A DNA stretch of 64,000 bases from Pyxidicoccus sp. MSG2 (lineage in GTDB: Bacteria > Myxococcota > Myxococcia > Myxococcales > Myxococcaceae): positions 10,502,001 through 10,566,000 of the forward strand of contig NZ_JAPNKC010000001.1 of assembly GCF_026626705.1 (NCBI RefSeq), written 5' to 3'. The translations under genes were made by a program, and so were the position numbers. This document shows positions 7,528 through 15,343 of this stretch, one piece after another. Under the pieces are notes generated by a model. The model was not told the DNA's origin. It did not search any database and was given only the letters and a program-made list of their open reading frames with translations. Each line of letters begins with the position of its first letter. The stretch's first letter is position 1.

Positions 7528-9299
7528 GCCCCCGAAACGTCCCGCGCCGTCAGCGTCTCGTCCTGGCCCTCGGGCTGGTGGGACTCGTCCTCCTCGCCGT
7601 GCTCCTGGGGAAGCCCCTCCTGGCCTGGTTCACCGGCAGGCCCATGGGCAGCGGTGCCGGGCAGGGTGTATCCACCGATGCACACGAGGCCCGGCTGTCC
7701 GCGGGCTCGCAGCTTTCCCCCGCGGCACTTGAGTACGTCCGCGCGGCCTTCCAAGCCTATGAGTCCGTGCGCGAGCTGCTCGCCAGGGACTCCGTGGACG
7801 GCATCGCGCCGAGGGCAGGGGAGATGGCCGCTGCACTCCGGGCAGCGGCGGATGCGGCCGGAAGTCAGCACGCGGACCTGACGGCCCACCTCCGCCAGGG
7901 CGCGGAGCAAGCCGGGCGACTGGGAGCGGCGAAGGACGTTCAGCAGGCCCGCCAGATTTTCGCACAGGTGAGCCAGTCCCTCATCACCCTGGCCTCGGCG
8001 GACGTCCGGCTCCAGGAGGGCTGGCATGTCTTCGAGTGCCCCATGGTGGAGGGCATCAACAAGTGGTTCCAGCGCGAGCCCCGGCTGGAGAATCCCTACA
8101 TGGGCCAGCGGATGCTGGCCTGTGGCGCCGGAAGCGAGTGGGGCGTCCCCGTCCCGTCCTCGTCCCCCCAGGGACAGGTCCACGGAAGTGGCGAGGTGGC
8201 CCACTACACCTGCCCGATGCACCCGGCGGTGAAACAGGCGGGGCCGGGCCAGTGCCCCATCTGCGGCATGGACCTCACGCCCGTCAGCCGCGCGGATGTG
8301 GAGAGCGGCGTCATTGTCGTGGACGACGTGCGCCGCCAGCGCATCGGTGTGAAGACGGCCCGGGTGGAGATGCTGCCGATGGACCTCTCCATCCGCGCGC
8401 TCGGCCGTGTCACCTATGACGAGAAGGCGCTGGTGGACGTCACGCTCAAGCTGGACGGCTACATCCACGAGCTGCGCGTCAACGCCATGGGGGAGCCGGT
8501 GAAGAGGGGTGACGTCCTCTTCACCCTCTACAGCCCGGAACTCTACGCCGCCCAGCAGGAGTATCTGCTCGCGCGCCAGAGCCAGAGCGCCGCCAATTCC
8601 TCCCTGGTGGGGGCGTCGCGCAAGCGGCTGGAGCTGTGGGGGCTGACACCGGCGCAGATTGACCGTGTTGCCCAGCGCGGAGAGCCCATCGAGAACATGC
8701 CCTTCCTCTCCCCGGCGAGCGGCTATGTCCTCGAGAAGGACGTGGTCGAGGGCGCAGCGGTGAAGGCGGGCGAGCGGCTCTTCCGCATCGCCTCGTTGGA
8801 GAAGGTGTGGGTGGAGGCGGACGTCTACGAGCAGGACCTGCCCCAGGTGAAGGTGGGCCAGCCCGTGGAAGTCACGCTGCCCTACCTTCCGGGGAAGCAG
8901 TACGCGGGCCGCGTCGGGTACATCTACCCCGCGCTCCAGGGCAACACGCGCACCGGGCGCATCCGCATCGAGTTGCCCAACCCCGGGCTCGAGCTCAAGC
9001 CGGACATGTACGCGGACGTCCGCTTCGTGATGCAGGGCGGGCAGCGCCTCCAGGTGCCCGAGGCGGCCGTCCTCTACACGGGCCCGCGCCGGCTCGTCTT
9101 CGTGGATCTGGGCGAGGGGCGCCTCAAGCCACAGGAGGTGAAGCTCGGCCTCCGGGGCGAGGACACCTACGAGGTGGTCGAGGGACTGAAGGCCGGCGAC
9201 GTGGTGGTGACGAGCGGCAACTTCCTCATCGCCGCCGAGAGCCGCCTGCGCTCGGCCGCGGACACCTTTGGTGGCGGAGGCGCTCATGCAGCCCACTGA
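7524..9299 (+). CDS. RND efflux adaptor (CusB type) with DUF3347-like and heavy-metal-binding domains
   Basis: A 591-residue membrane-fusion protein with an N-terminal membrane anchor (about 11-35). Residues about 62-205 resemble DUF3347, including the conserved tail with ECPM, GINKWFQ and ACG. Residues 228-255 are a heavy-metal-binding domain (YTCPMHPAV... CPICGMDLTPV). The CusB-like barrel/lipoyl/hairpin region follows (YIHELRVNAMGEPVKRGD, ASGYVLEKDVVEGAAVKAG). The adaptor links the RND pump to the outer-membrane factor and hands Cu(I)/Ag(I) to the pump. The Cys and Met pairs in the metal-binding domain fit soft metals. It overlaps the genes on both sides. Having both N-terminal modules on one adaptor is a richer arrangement than in E. 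coli CusB. Confidence 0.93.
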   Translation: MSPRNVPRRQRLVLALGLVGLVLLAVLLGKPLLAWFTGRPMGSGAGQGVSTDAHEARLSAGSQLSPAALEYVRAAFQAYESVRELLARDSVDGIAPRAGEMAAALRAAADAAGSQHADLTAHLRQGAEQAGRLGAAKDVQQARQIFAQVSQSLITLASADVRLQEGWHVFECPMVEGINKWFQREPRLENPYMGQRMLACGAGSEWGVPVPSSSPQGQVHGSGEVAHYTCPMHPAVKQAGPGQCPICGMDLTPVSRADVESGVIVVDDVRRQRIGVKTARVEMLPMDLSIRALGRVTYDEKALVDVTLKLDGYIHELRVNAMGEPVKRGDVLFTLYSPELYAAQQEYLLARQSQSAANSSLVGASRKRLELWGLTPAQIDRVAQRGEPIENMPFLSPASGYVLEKDVVEGAAVKAGERLFRIASLEKVWVEADVYEQDLPQVKVGQPVEVTLPYLPGKQYAGRVGYIYPALQGNTRTGRIRIELPNPGLELKPDMYADVRFVMQGGQRLQVPEAAVLYTGPRRLVFVDLGEGRLKPQEVKLGLRGEDTYEVVEGLKAGDVVVTSGNFLIAAESRLRSAADTFGGGGAHAAH

Positions 9300-12200
9300 G
9301 CCCGGCAAGCAGCACGGCCTCGTCAGCCGGCTCATCGCCGCCAGCGCGCGCAACCCCTTCCTCACCCTGCTGCTGGTGGGGGCCATGGCGGCCTGGGCCG
9401 TCTTCGCGCTGCGCAACACGAAGCTGGACGCCATCCCCGACCTGTCCGACACGCAGGTCATCGTCTTCACCGAGTGGATGGGTCGCTCGCCGGACCTGGT
9501 CGAGGACCAGATTACCTATCCCATCTCCTCGTCCCTGCTGGCGGCGCCGAAGGTCAAGGCGGTGCGAGGCCAGTCCATGTTCGGCATGTCCTTCGTGTAC
9601 GTCATCTTCGAGGACGGCACGGACATGTACTGGGCGCGCAGCCGCGTGCTCGAATACATGGAGACGACCCGGGGCAAGCTGCCCGAGGGCGTGACGCCGA
9701 CGCTGGGCCCTGACGCCACGGGTGTGGGCTGGGTCTTCGAGTACGCCTTGCTGGACGAGACCGGGAAGCACTCGCTGGCGGACCTGCGCGGCCTCCAGGA
9801 CTGGAACGTGCGCTATGCGCTCTCCAGCGTGCCCGGCGTGGCCGAGGTGGCCAGCGTGGGCGGCATGGTGAAGCAGTACCAGGTGCAGGTGGACCCGAAC
9901 CAACTCCGCGCCTACGGCGTGACGCTGGGCGAGGTGGCACGCGCCATCCGCGAGTCCAACGAGGACGTGGGCGGCCAGGTGATGGAAATTGCCGGCCACG
10001 AGCACGCCATCCGCGGGCGCGGGTACATCCGCTCCACCAGGGACATCGAGAACATCCCCCTGAAGGTGGACGCGGCCGGCACGCCGGTGCTGGTGAAGAA
10101 CGTGGCCGTGGTGGGCCTGGGGCCGGAAATCCGCCGAGGTGTGGCGGAGCTGGACGGCAAGGGCGAGGTGGCCGGCGGCATCGTGGTGATGCGCTACGGA
10201 GAAAATGCCCTCTCCGTCATCGAGGCGGTGAAGGAGCGCCTGGAAGAAGTGCGGCAGGGGCTTCCCGAGGGCGTGAAGCTCGTCGTCACCTACGACCGCT
10301 CGGGGCTCATCGAGGAGTCCGTCGACACGCTCACCCGCGCGCTGATGGAGGAGATGTTGGTGGTGAGCTTCATCATCTTCCTCTTCCTGATGCACGTGCG
10401 CAGCGCGCTGGTGCCCATCCTCACGCTGCCCATTGCCGTACTGCTCGCCTTCATCCCCATGTACTACCAGGGGCTCACCGCGAACATCATGAGCCTGGGC
10501 GGCATCATCGTCGCCGTGGGCGCCATGGTGGACGCCTCCATCATCCTCATCGAGAACGTCCACAAGAAGCTGGAGGCGTGGGAGGAGGCGGGACGGCCCG
10601 GCGAGAGGCGGGAGGTCATCATCTCCGCGATGCAGGAGGTGGGCCCGGCCATCTTCGGCTCGCTGCTCGTGCTCACCGTGGCCTTCCTCCCCGTCTTCAC
10701 GCTGGAGGCCACCGAGGGACGGCTCTTCAAGCCGCTGGCCTACACCAAGACGTACTCCATGGGCTTCGCGGCGGTGCTGGCGGTGACGCTCACCCCGGCG
10801 TTGGCGGTCCTCTTCATCCGCGGCCGTATCCGCAAGGAGGAGGAGAACCCCCTCAACCGGTGGCTGGTGGCCGCCTACACGCCGGTGGTGCGCTTCGTCG
10901 TGCGGCACAGCAAGGTGGTGATTGCGCTCTCGGTGGTGGCCATGGCCTTCACCGTGCCGGCCTTCCTGCGCCTGGGCAACGAGTTCATGCCGCCCCTCAA
11001 CGAGGGTGTCGTGCTCTACATGCCCACGGCCCCCCCGGGCATGTCCATCTCGGAGGCCACGCGCATCCTCCAGTCCATGGACCGGGAGCTGAAGGAACTG
11101 CCCGAGGTGGTGAGCGTCTTCGGCAAGGCGGGCCGCGCCGAGAGCCCCACGGACCCGGCGCCCCTGTCCATGTTCGAGACGACGGTGGTGCTCAAGCCGA
11201 AGTCCGAGTGGCGCGAGGGGCTCACCTGGGAGGCGCTCATCCATGAGATGGACGAGAAGCTCCAGTACCCCGGCATGCCGAACATCTTCTGGATGCCGAT
11301 TCAAACGCGCACGGAGATGCTGGCCACGGGCATCCGCAGCCCGCTGGGCATCCAGGTGTACGGCAATGACCTCGACACCATCGAGAAGGCCGCGGTGGCC
11401 ATCGAGAAGGCCGTCGCGCAGGTGCCAGGCACCCGCAGCGCCTTCGCGGACCGCTCCACGGGCGGCTTCTACGTCGACTTCGAGGTGAGGCGGGAGGCGG
11501 CGGCACGCCTGGGCCTCGGGGTGAAGGACGTCAACGAGGTGGTGATGGGCGCCATCGGCGGGACGAACATCTCCCAGACGGTGGAGGGGCGAGAGCGCTA
11601 CCCCATCAACGTGCGCTACGCACGCGAGTACCGCGACGACCCCGCGGAGCTCGGGAAGGTGCTGGTGGCCACTCCTGGCGGCGCTCAGGTGCCGCTGTCC
11701 CAGGTGGCGGACATCCGCTTCGTCCAGGGGCCGCCAATGCTGCGCAGCGAGGGCGGCAAGCTCCTCACCTACGTCTTCGTCGATACCGACCGCCCCATCG
11801 CCGACTACGTGGCGGAGGCGAAGACGGCGGTGGCGCGCGAGGTGAGGCTGCCCCCCGGCATCCGCGTGGAGTGGAGCGGGCAGTTCAAGTACTTCGAGCG
11901 TGCCCAGGAGAAGCTGATGGTGGTGGTGCCCGTCACGCTGCTGCTCGTGTGCCTGTTGCTGTACTTCAGCACGAAGTCGCTGGCGGAGACGGCGATTGTC
12001 CTGCTGGCGGTGCCCTTCAGCCTGATTGGCGCGGTGTGGCTGCTGTACCTGCTCGGCTACAACATGAGCGTGGCGGTGTGGGTGGGTCTCATCGCGCTCG
12101 CGGGCCTGGACGCCGAGACAGGAGTGGTGATGCTGCTCTACCTCACCCTGGCTCACCGCAAAGCGAAGGAAGAGGGCCGGCTGCGCTCCATGGGGGAGCT

Positions 12201-12492
12201 GACTGAGGCCATTGTCGAGGGAGCCGCCAGGCGCATCCGTCCCAAGCTGATGACCGTGGCAGCGGACATGATTGGCCTGCTGCCGGTGCTGTGGGCCACG
12301 GGAACGGGCTCGGACGTGATGAAGCGCATCGCGGCGCCGCTGGTGGGCGGCCTCGTGACATCCTTCCTGCTAGAGCTGACCGTCTACCCGGCCATCTTTG
12401 CGCTCTGGAAGGGGCGCGGTCTTCCGCAGCAGCTCGTGAAGAGGGAAGAGCTCGCCCTGGAGGCTCACGATGAAGTCCCTCGCTCTGCATGA
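9286..12492 (+). CDS. cusA: Heavy-metal RND transporter, Cu(I)/Ag(I) type (CusA-like)
   Basis: A 1068-residue inner-membrane RND pump. The ATG at 9286 overlaps the adaptor's end. The twelve-helix, two-periplasmic-loop layout and the motif VGAMVDASIILIENVHKK in TM4 mark the heavy-metal-exporting family. The three methionines that bind Cu(I)/Ag(I) in E. coli CusA (573, 623, 672) have clear counterparts in the contexts VLYMPTAPPGMS, APLSMFETTVVLKP and TEMLATGIRSPLG, so monovalent soft-metal specificity is likely. It exports periplasmic and cytosolic metal through the adaptor and TolC-type channel using proton motive force. The gene ends inside the start of the thioredoxin-like gene (23-base overlap). 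The symbol is given by family resemblance and specificity motif. Confidence 0.94.
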   Translation: MQPTEPGKQHGLVSRLIAASARNPFLTLLLVGAMAAWAVFALRNTKLDAIPDLSDTQVIVFTEWMGRSPDLVEDQITYPISSSLLAAPKVKAVRGQSMFGMSFVYVIFEDGTDMYWARSRVLEYMETTRGKLPEGVTPTLGPDATGVGWVFEYALLDETGKHSLADLRGLQDWNVRYALSSVPGVAEVASVGGMVKQYQVQVDPNQLRAYGVTLGEVARAIRESNEDVGGQVMEIAGHEHAIRGRGYIRSTRDIENIPLKVDAAGTPVLVKNVAVVGLGPEIRRGVAELDGKGEVAGGIVVMRYGENALSVIEAVKERLEEVRQGLPEGVKLVVTYDRSGLIEESVDTLTRALMEEMLVVSFIIFLFLMHVRSALVPILTLPIAVLLAFIPMYYQGLTANIMSLGGIIVAVGAMVDASIILIENVHKKLEAWEEAGRPGERREVIISAMQEVGPAIFGSLLVLTVAFLPVFTLEATEGRLFKPLAYTKTYSMGFAAVLAVTLTPALAVLFIRGRIRKEEENPLNRWLVAAYTPVVRFVVRHSKVVIALSVVAMAFTVPAFLRLGNEFMPPLNEGVVLYMPTAPPGMSISEATRILQSMDRELKELPEVVSVFGKAGRAESPTDPAPLSMFETTVVLKPKSEWREGLTWEALIHEMDEKLQYPGMPNIFWMPIQTRTEMLATGIRSPLGIQVYGNDLDTIEKAAVAIEKAVAQVPGTRSAFADRSTGGFYVDFEVRREAAARLGLGVKDVNEVVMGAIGGTNISQTVEGRERYPINVRYAREYRDDPAELGKVLVATPGGAQVPLSQVADIRFVQGPPMLRSEGGKLLTYVFVDTDRPIADYVAEAKTAVAREVRLPPGIRVEWSGQFKYFERAQEKLMVVVPVTLLLVCLLLYFSTKSLAETAIVLLAVPFSLIGAVWLLYLLGYNMSVAVWVGLIALAGLDAETGVVMLLYLTLAHRKAKEEGRLRSMGELTEAIVEGAARRIRPKLMTVAADMIGLLPVLWATGTGSDVMKRIAAPLVGGLVTSFLLELTVYPAIFALWKGRGLPQQLVKREELALEAHDEVPRSA

Positions 12493-13003
12493 GGTCGCGC
12501 GCAGCATCGGACCGGGCATGGCCGTCCTGGCCCTCCTGGGCATGGTGCCGGGCTGCCGGACCGAGGCGCCGCCGAGCTACGTTCGGATTGAGGGTACAGC
12601 CCCCGCCCTCGAGGACGTACCCGCGTCGAAGGCCGTGCTGGTGGTCTTCTGGGCTTCGTGGTGTCCCCCCTGCCGGACGGAGACGCCTGGGCTGCTGGAG
12701 CTGGCGGAGGCTCCCCCCGACGACCTGCACGTTGTCGTCTTCAGCCACGACACCGACATGCGGGCGGTGAGGGCGTTTCTGGGGGACCCTCCACCGCCCG
12801 GGCTCCACCTGCGTCTGGATGAGGAGCACGCGGTCGCCCGCTCGTTCGGCGTGGACACCCTGCCCACGAGCATCCTGGTGGTGGACGGACGCCTGGCTGC
12901 CCGTTTCTCAGGGCCACGTGACTGGAATTCCCGGGCCATGCGTCGCCTTCTGGAGAAGTTGATGCGGGAGCCTGTGTCCCGCGCACCGACGCCTGCGCGT
13001 TGA
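12470..13003 (+). CDS. TlpA/ResA-like thioredoxin-fold protein
   Basis: A 177-residue exported protein. The hydrophobic N-terminus ends in MVPGC, a possible but imperfect lipobox. A thioredoxin-like domain follows with active site WCPPC (Cys65, Cys68) and the cis-proline region TLPTS near residue 127. TlpA/ResA relatives reduce or exchange disulfides outside the cytoplasm, often to keep metal-binding thiols reduced. It overlaps the pump gene by 23 bases, so it belongs to the copper/silver operon. A plausible job is to reduce the many cysteines of the periplasmic metal-binding proteins encoded here; that is inference. Confidence 0.87.
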   Translation: MKSLALHEVARSIGPGMAVLALLGMVPGCRTEAPPSYVRIEGTAPALEDVPASKAVLVVFWASWCPPCRTETPGLLELAEAPPDDLHVVVFSHDTDMRAVRAFLGDPPPPGLHLRLDEEHAVARSFGVDTLPTSILVVDGRLAARFSGPRDWNSRAMRRLLEKLMREPVSRAPTPAR

Positions 13004-13037
13004 CTCTCCGCTGGGCCCCCGGTAAGCCTTCACGCCG

Positions 13038-13340
13038 ATGCAGCTCCTCCTGCGCATCCTTGCGGTCCTCCTCGTCCTGACGACGGGTGGCGTCTTCCAG
13101 ACGCTGGCCTTCGCGTCGGACGTGCACGCGGACTGCGAGGACGAGAAGGCGGGGGATTGCACGGACTGCTCCACGGGCTGCGCCCTGTGCCTTTGTTGCC
13201 CGCTGAGAGCTGCGCCCGTGCCGGCTGCCATCGTGAATGAGCCCGTGGCCCCCCCAGTGCTACCGCCCGTGTTCTTCCGCGTGGACGCGCCGCTCCTCTC
13301 CGGAGTGGGCGCCGACATCTTCCAGCCACCTAGAGCCTGA
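13038..13340 (+). CDS. Small secreted Cys-rich protein, first gene of metal operon 2
   Basis: A 100-residue protein with a signal peptide (VLTTGGVFQTLAFAS), then a dense cysteine block (DCEDEKAGDCTDC... CALCLCCP), then a Pro/Val-rich tail ending DIFQPPRA. No named domain is recognised. Its plan (signal, Cys cluster, Pro-rich linker, short conserved-looking C-terminus) matches the gene at 5630 although the sequences differ. Both lead a metal RND operon, which suggests a periplasmic metal scavenger or sensor. The next gene starts about 160 bases downstream; nothing else is seen in that gap. Confidence 0.65.
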   Translation: MQLLLRILAVLLVLTTGGVFQTLAFASDVHADCEDEKAGDCTDCSTGCALCLCCPLRAAPVPAAIVNEPVAPPVLPPVFFRVDAPLLSGVGADIFQPPRA

Positions 13341-13500
13341 CGCCTCCCTTCACGGGAGACGTGTGCCCTGCGCTGGCCCTCCAGGGCCTTTCCGCGGGCG
13401 CACGCACGTCCTCTTCGGCTCGAAGTCTCCATCCAACCTTCCCGTGCATCTCGCACGGGCATTCACCGCCGTGGCCGTTGCCCCGGCTGGAGCCGTCCCC

Positions 13501-13779
13501 ATGCGTTCCCTGCGTACCCTGTCCGTCGTCGTGTCCCTGCTGGCCGCCCCCGTCCTCCCGGCCATGGCCGAGGAGCCCAGGCCCGCCGAGAAGTCCCAGG
13601 CGGCCGAGGCCGAGAAGCCCAGGTGTGAGCACGGCGTGCAGAAGACCCTGTGCACGCGCTGCAACCCGAAGCTGGCGGCCGTCTTCAAGGCCAAGGGCGA
13701 CTGGTGCGGCGAGCACGAGCGGCCCGAGTCCCAGTGCTCCATCTGCCATCCGGACCTCGCCAGGAAGGGAGTGAAGTAG
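13501..13779 (+). CDS. Periplasmic protein with two Cys-Glu-His / Cys-x2-Cys repeats
   Basis: A 92-residue protein that starts at the ATG at 13501; earlier in-frame starts would remove the good signal peptide (LSVVVSLLAAPVLPAMAE). The mature part is two tandem units of about 27 residues: CEHGVQKTLCTRCNPKL (Cys42, His44, Cys51, Cys54) and WCGEHERPESQCSICHPDL (Cys69, His72, Cys79, Cys82). Each unit offers three Cys and one His, a zinc-ribbon-like set suited to Zn, Cd, Co or Ni. The same unit occurs four times in the adaptor immediately downstream (start 13780, one base after this stop). This looks like a free copy of the adaptor's metal-binding module. Confidence 0.82.
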   Translation: MRSLRTLSVVVSLLAAPVLPAMAEEPRPAEKSQAAEAEKPRCEHGVQKTLCTRCNPKLAAVFKAKGDWCGEHERPESQCSICHPDLARKGVK

Positions 13780-15339
13780 ATGGGCCCCCGCATCGGTCTC
13801 GTAGCGCTGGCGGTCCTGCTCCTCTCGGGGTCCTCCTGCACGAAGGGAACCCAGCCCGCTGTGGCGGAGAAGTCCTCGGCGACCGATGCGGGTCATCCGC
13901 CTGCGCCAACGGAAGAGGCGCAGGCGGTGAAGCTGTGCGAGCACGGCGTGCCCGCGGAGCTGTGTACGAAGTGCAACCCCGACCTCATCGACGTCTTCAA
14001 GGCGCAGGACGACTGGTGCGAGGAGCATGGGCTGCCCGAGTCGCACTGCCGTCAGTGCAACCCGGGCCTCACCTTCACCGCCCAGGCGGCCACGCCCAGG
14101 GACTGGTGCAAGGAGCACGCGGTCCCCGAGTCCAAGTGCACCAAATGCAACCCGAAGCTGGTGGCCCGGTTCATCGCGGCCGGCGACTACTGTCGCGAGC
14201 ACGGCTTCCCGGAGTCCGTCTGTCCCTTCTGTCACCCGGAACTGGTGAAGGCCGCGGGCGCCGAGCCTCCCACGTTCCCCACTCCGGGCACTCGCGTGCG
14301 CCTGGCCTCCGCGGACACCGCCCGCGAGGCGGGCATCCAGACCCGGCGCGTGGAGCGGCGGCACTTCGCTCGCGCGCTGGAGGTGGTGGGCCAGCTCGAC
14401 TTCAACCAGAACCGGCTGGCGCAGCTCTCCGCACGCACCGATGCGCTCGTGATGGAGGTGCGCGTGGACGTGGGGGACGAGGTCAAGGCCGGCCAGCCGC
14501 TCCTGGCCCTCACCTCGCCTTCGGTGGGCCAGGACAAGGGGCGGCTGTCGGCGGTCCAGGCCCGGCTGGAAACGGCCCGTGCCGCCCTCGCACGGCAGCA
14601 GGCGCTCGTGGAGCACGGCATCAGCCCGCGAAAGAACCTGGAGCAGGCCCAGGCCGAAGTCGCGGCCGCGGAGGGAGAGCGGGAAGCCGCCCGTGCCGCC
14701 CTGTCAGCGGCGGGAGCCTCCCAGGGAAGCCATGAGGGGCTCTACAACCTCTCCGCGCCCTTCAGCGGCACGGTGGTGGCCCGTGACGCGGTGCCGGGTC
14801 GGCATGTCTCCGCCGGACAGACGCTCCTCCAGGTCGCCGACCTGTCCACCCTCTGGGCACAGCTCGAGGTGCCGGAAGCGGACGCGGGAGTGGTGCGTGC
14901 GGGCCAGAACGTCACCCTCACCTTCGAGGGTGTTCCCGGAGAGGTGCGCGAGGCCACGCTCACCCGCGTGGGAGCCTCGGTGGACCCGGCCACCCGTACG
15001 GTGCGTGCCCGCGTGGAGCTGCCCAACCCCGACCGCTCCCTCAAGGCGGGCCTCTTCCTTCGCGCCCGGGTTCAGGTGGCCGCGGAGCACCAGGCGCTGC
15101 TCGTCCCACGTGAGGCCATCCAGCGCGCCGAGGGGCGCACGCTGGTGTTCGTGAAGAAGGGCGAGGGCCTCTACGAGCCGGTGCCGGTGGAGCTGGGCGC
15201 GGGGACGCGGGACGAGGTGGAGGTGGTGAAGGGCCTGACGCCCGGCGTGGAGGTCGTCACGACGGGAGCCTTCCTGCTGAAGACGGAAATCCTCAAGGAG
15301 TCCATCGGCGCGGGCTGCTGCGAAGAAGGGGGCGAGTAG
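13780..15339 (+). CDS. RND efflux adaptor (CzcB type) with four N-terminal Cys/His metal-binding repeats
   Basis: A 519-residue lipoprotein-like adaptor (hydrophobic start ending LLLSGSSC, Cys20). Residues 53-152 carry four repeats of about 28 residues, each with C-E-(E)-H, then P-x-x-x-C-x-x-C-N/H-P: Cys53/62/65, Cys80/90/93, Cys110/120/123, Cys138/148/151, with His55, 83, 113 and 141. The CzcB-like part follows (about 170-510): barrel-sandwich, coiled hairpin rich in Ala/Glu, and a second lipoyl half (FSGTVVARDAVPGRHVSAGQ). The C-terminus has GAGCCEE, another possible metal ligand. It joins pump to channel; the repeat array probably captures metal in the periplasm. I do not recognise the repeat from a named family. 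Confidence 0.92.
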   Translation: MGPRIGLVALAVLLLSGSSCTKGTQPAVAEKSSATDAGHPPAPTEEAQAVKLCEHGVPAELCTKCNPDLIDVFKAQDDWCEEHGLPESHCRQCNPGLTFTAQAATPRDWCKEHAVPESKCTKCNPKLVARFIAAGDYCREHGFPESVCPFCHPELVKAAGAEPPTFPTPGTRVRLASADTAREAGIQTRRVERRHFARALEVVGQLDFNQNRLAQLSARTDALVMEVRVDVGDEVKAGQPLLALTSPSVGQDKGRLSAVQARLETARAALARQQALVEHGISPRKNLEQAQAEVAAAEGEREAARAALSAAGASQGSHEGLYNLSAPFSGTVVARDAVPGRHVSAGQTLLQVADLSTLWAQLEVPEADAGVVRAGQNVTLTFEGVPGEVREATLTRVGASVDPATRTVRARVELPNPDRSLKAGLFLRARVQVAAEHQALLVPREAIQRAEGRTLVFVKKGEGLYEPVPVELGAGTRDEVEVVKGLTPGVEVVTTGAFLLKTEILKESIGAGCCEEGGE

Positions 15340-15343
15340 CCCC

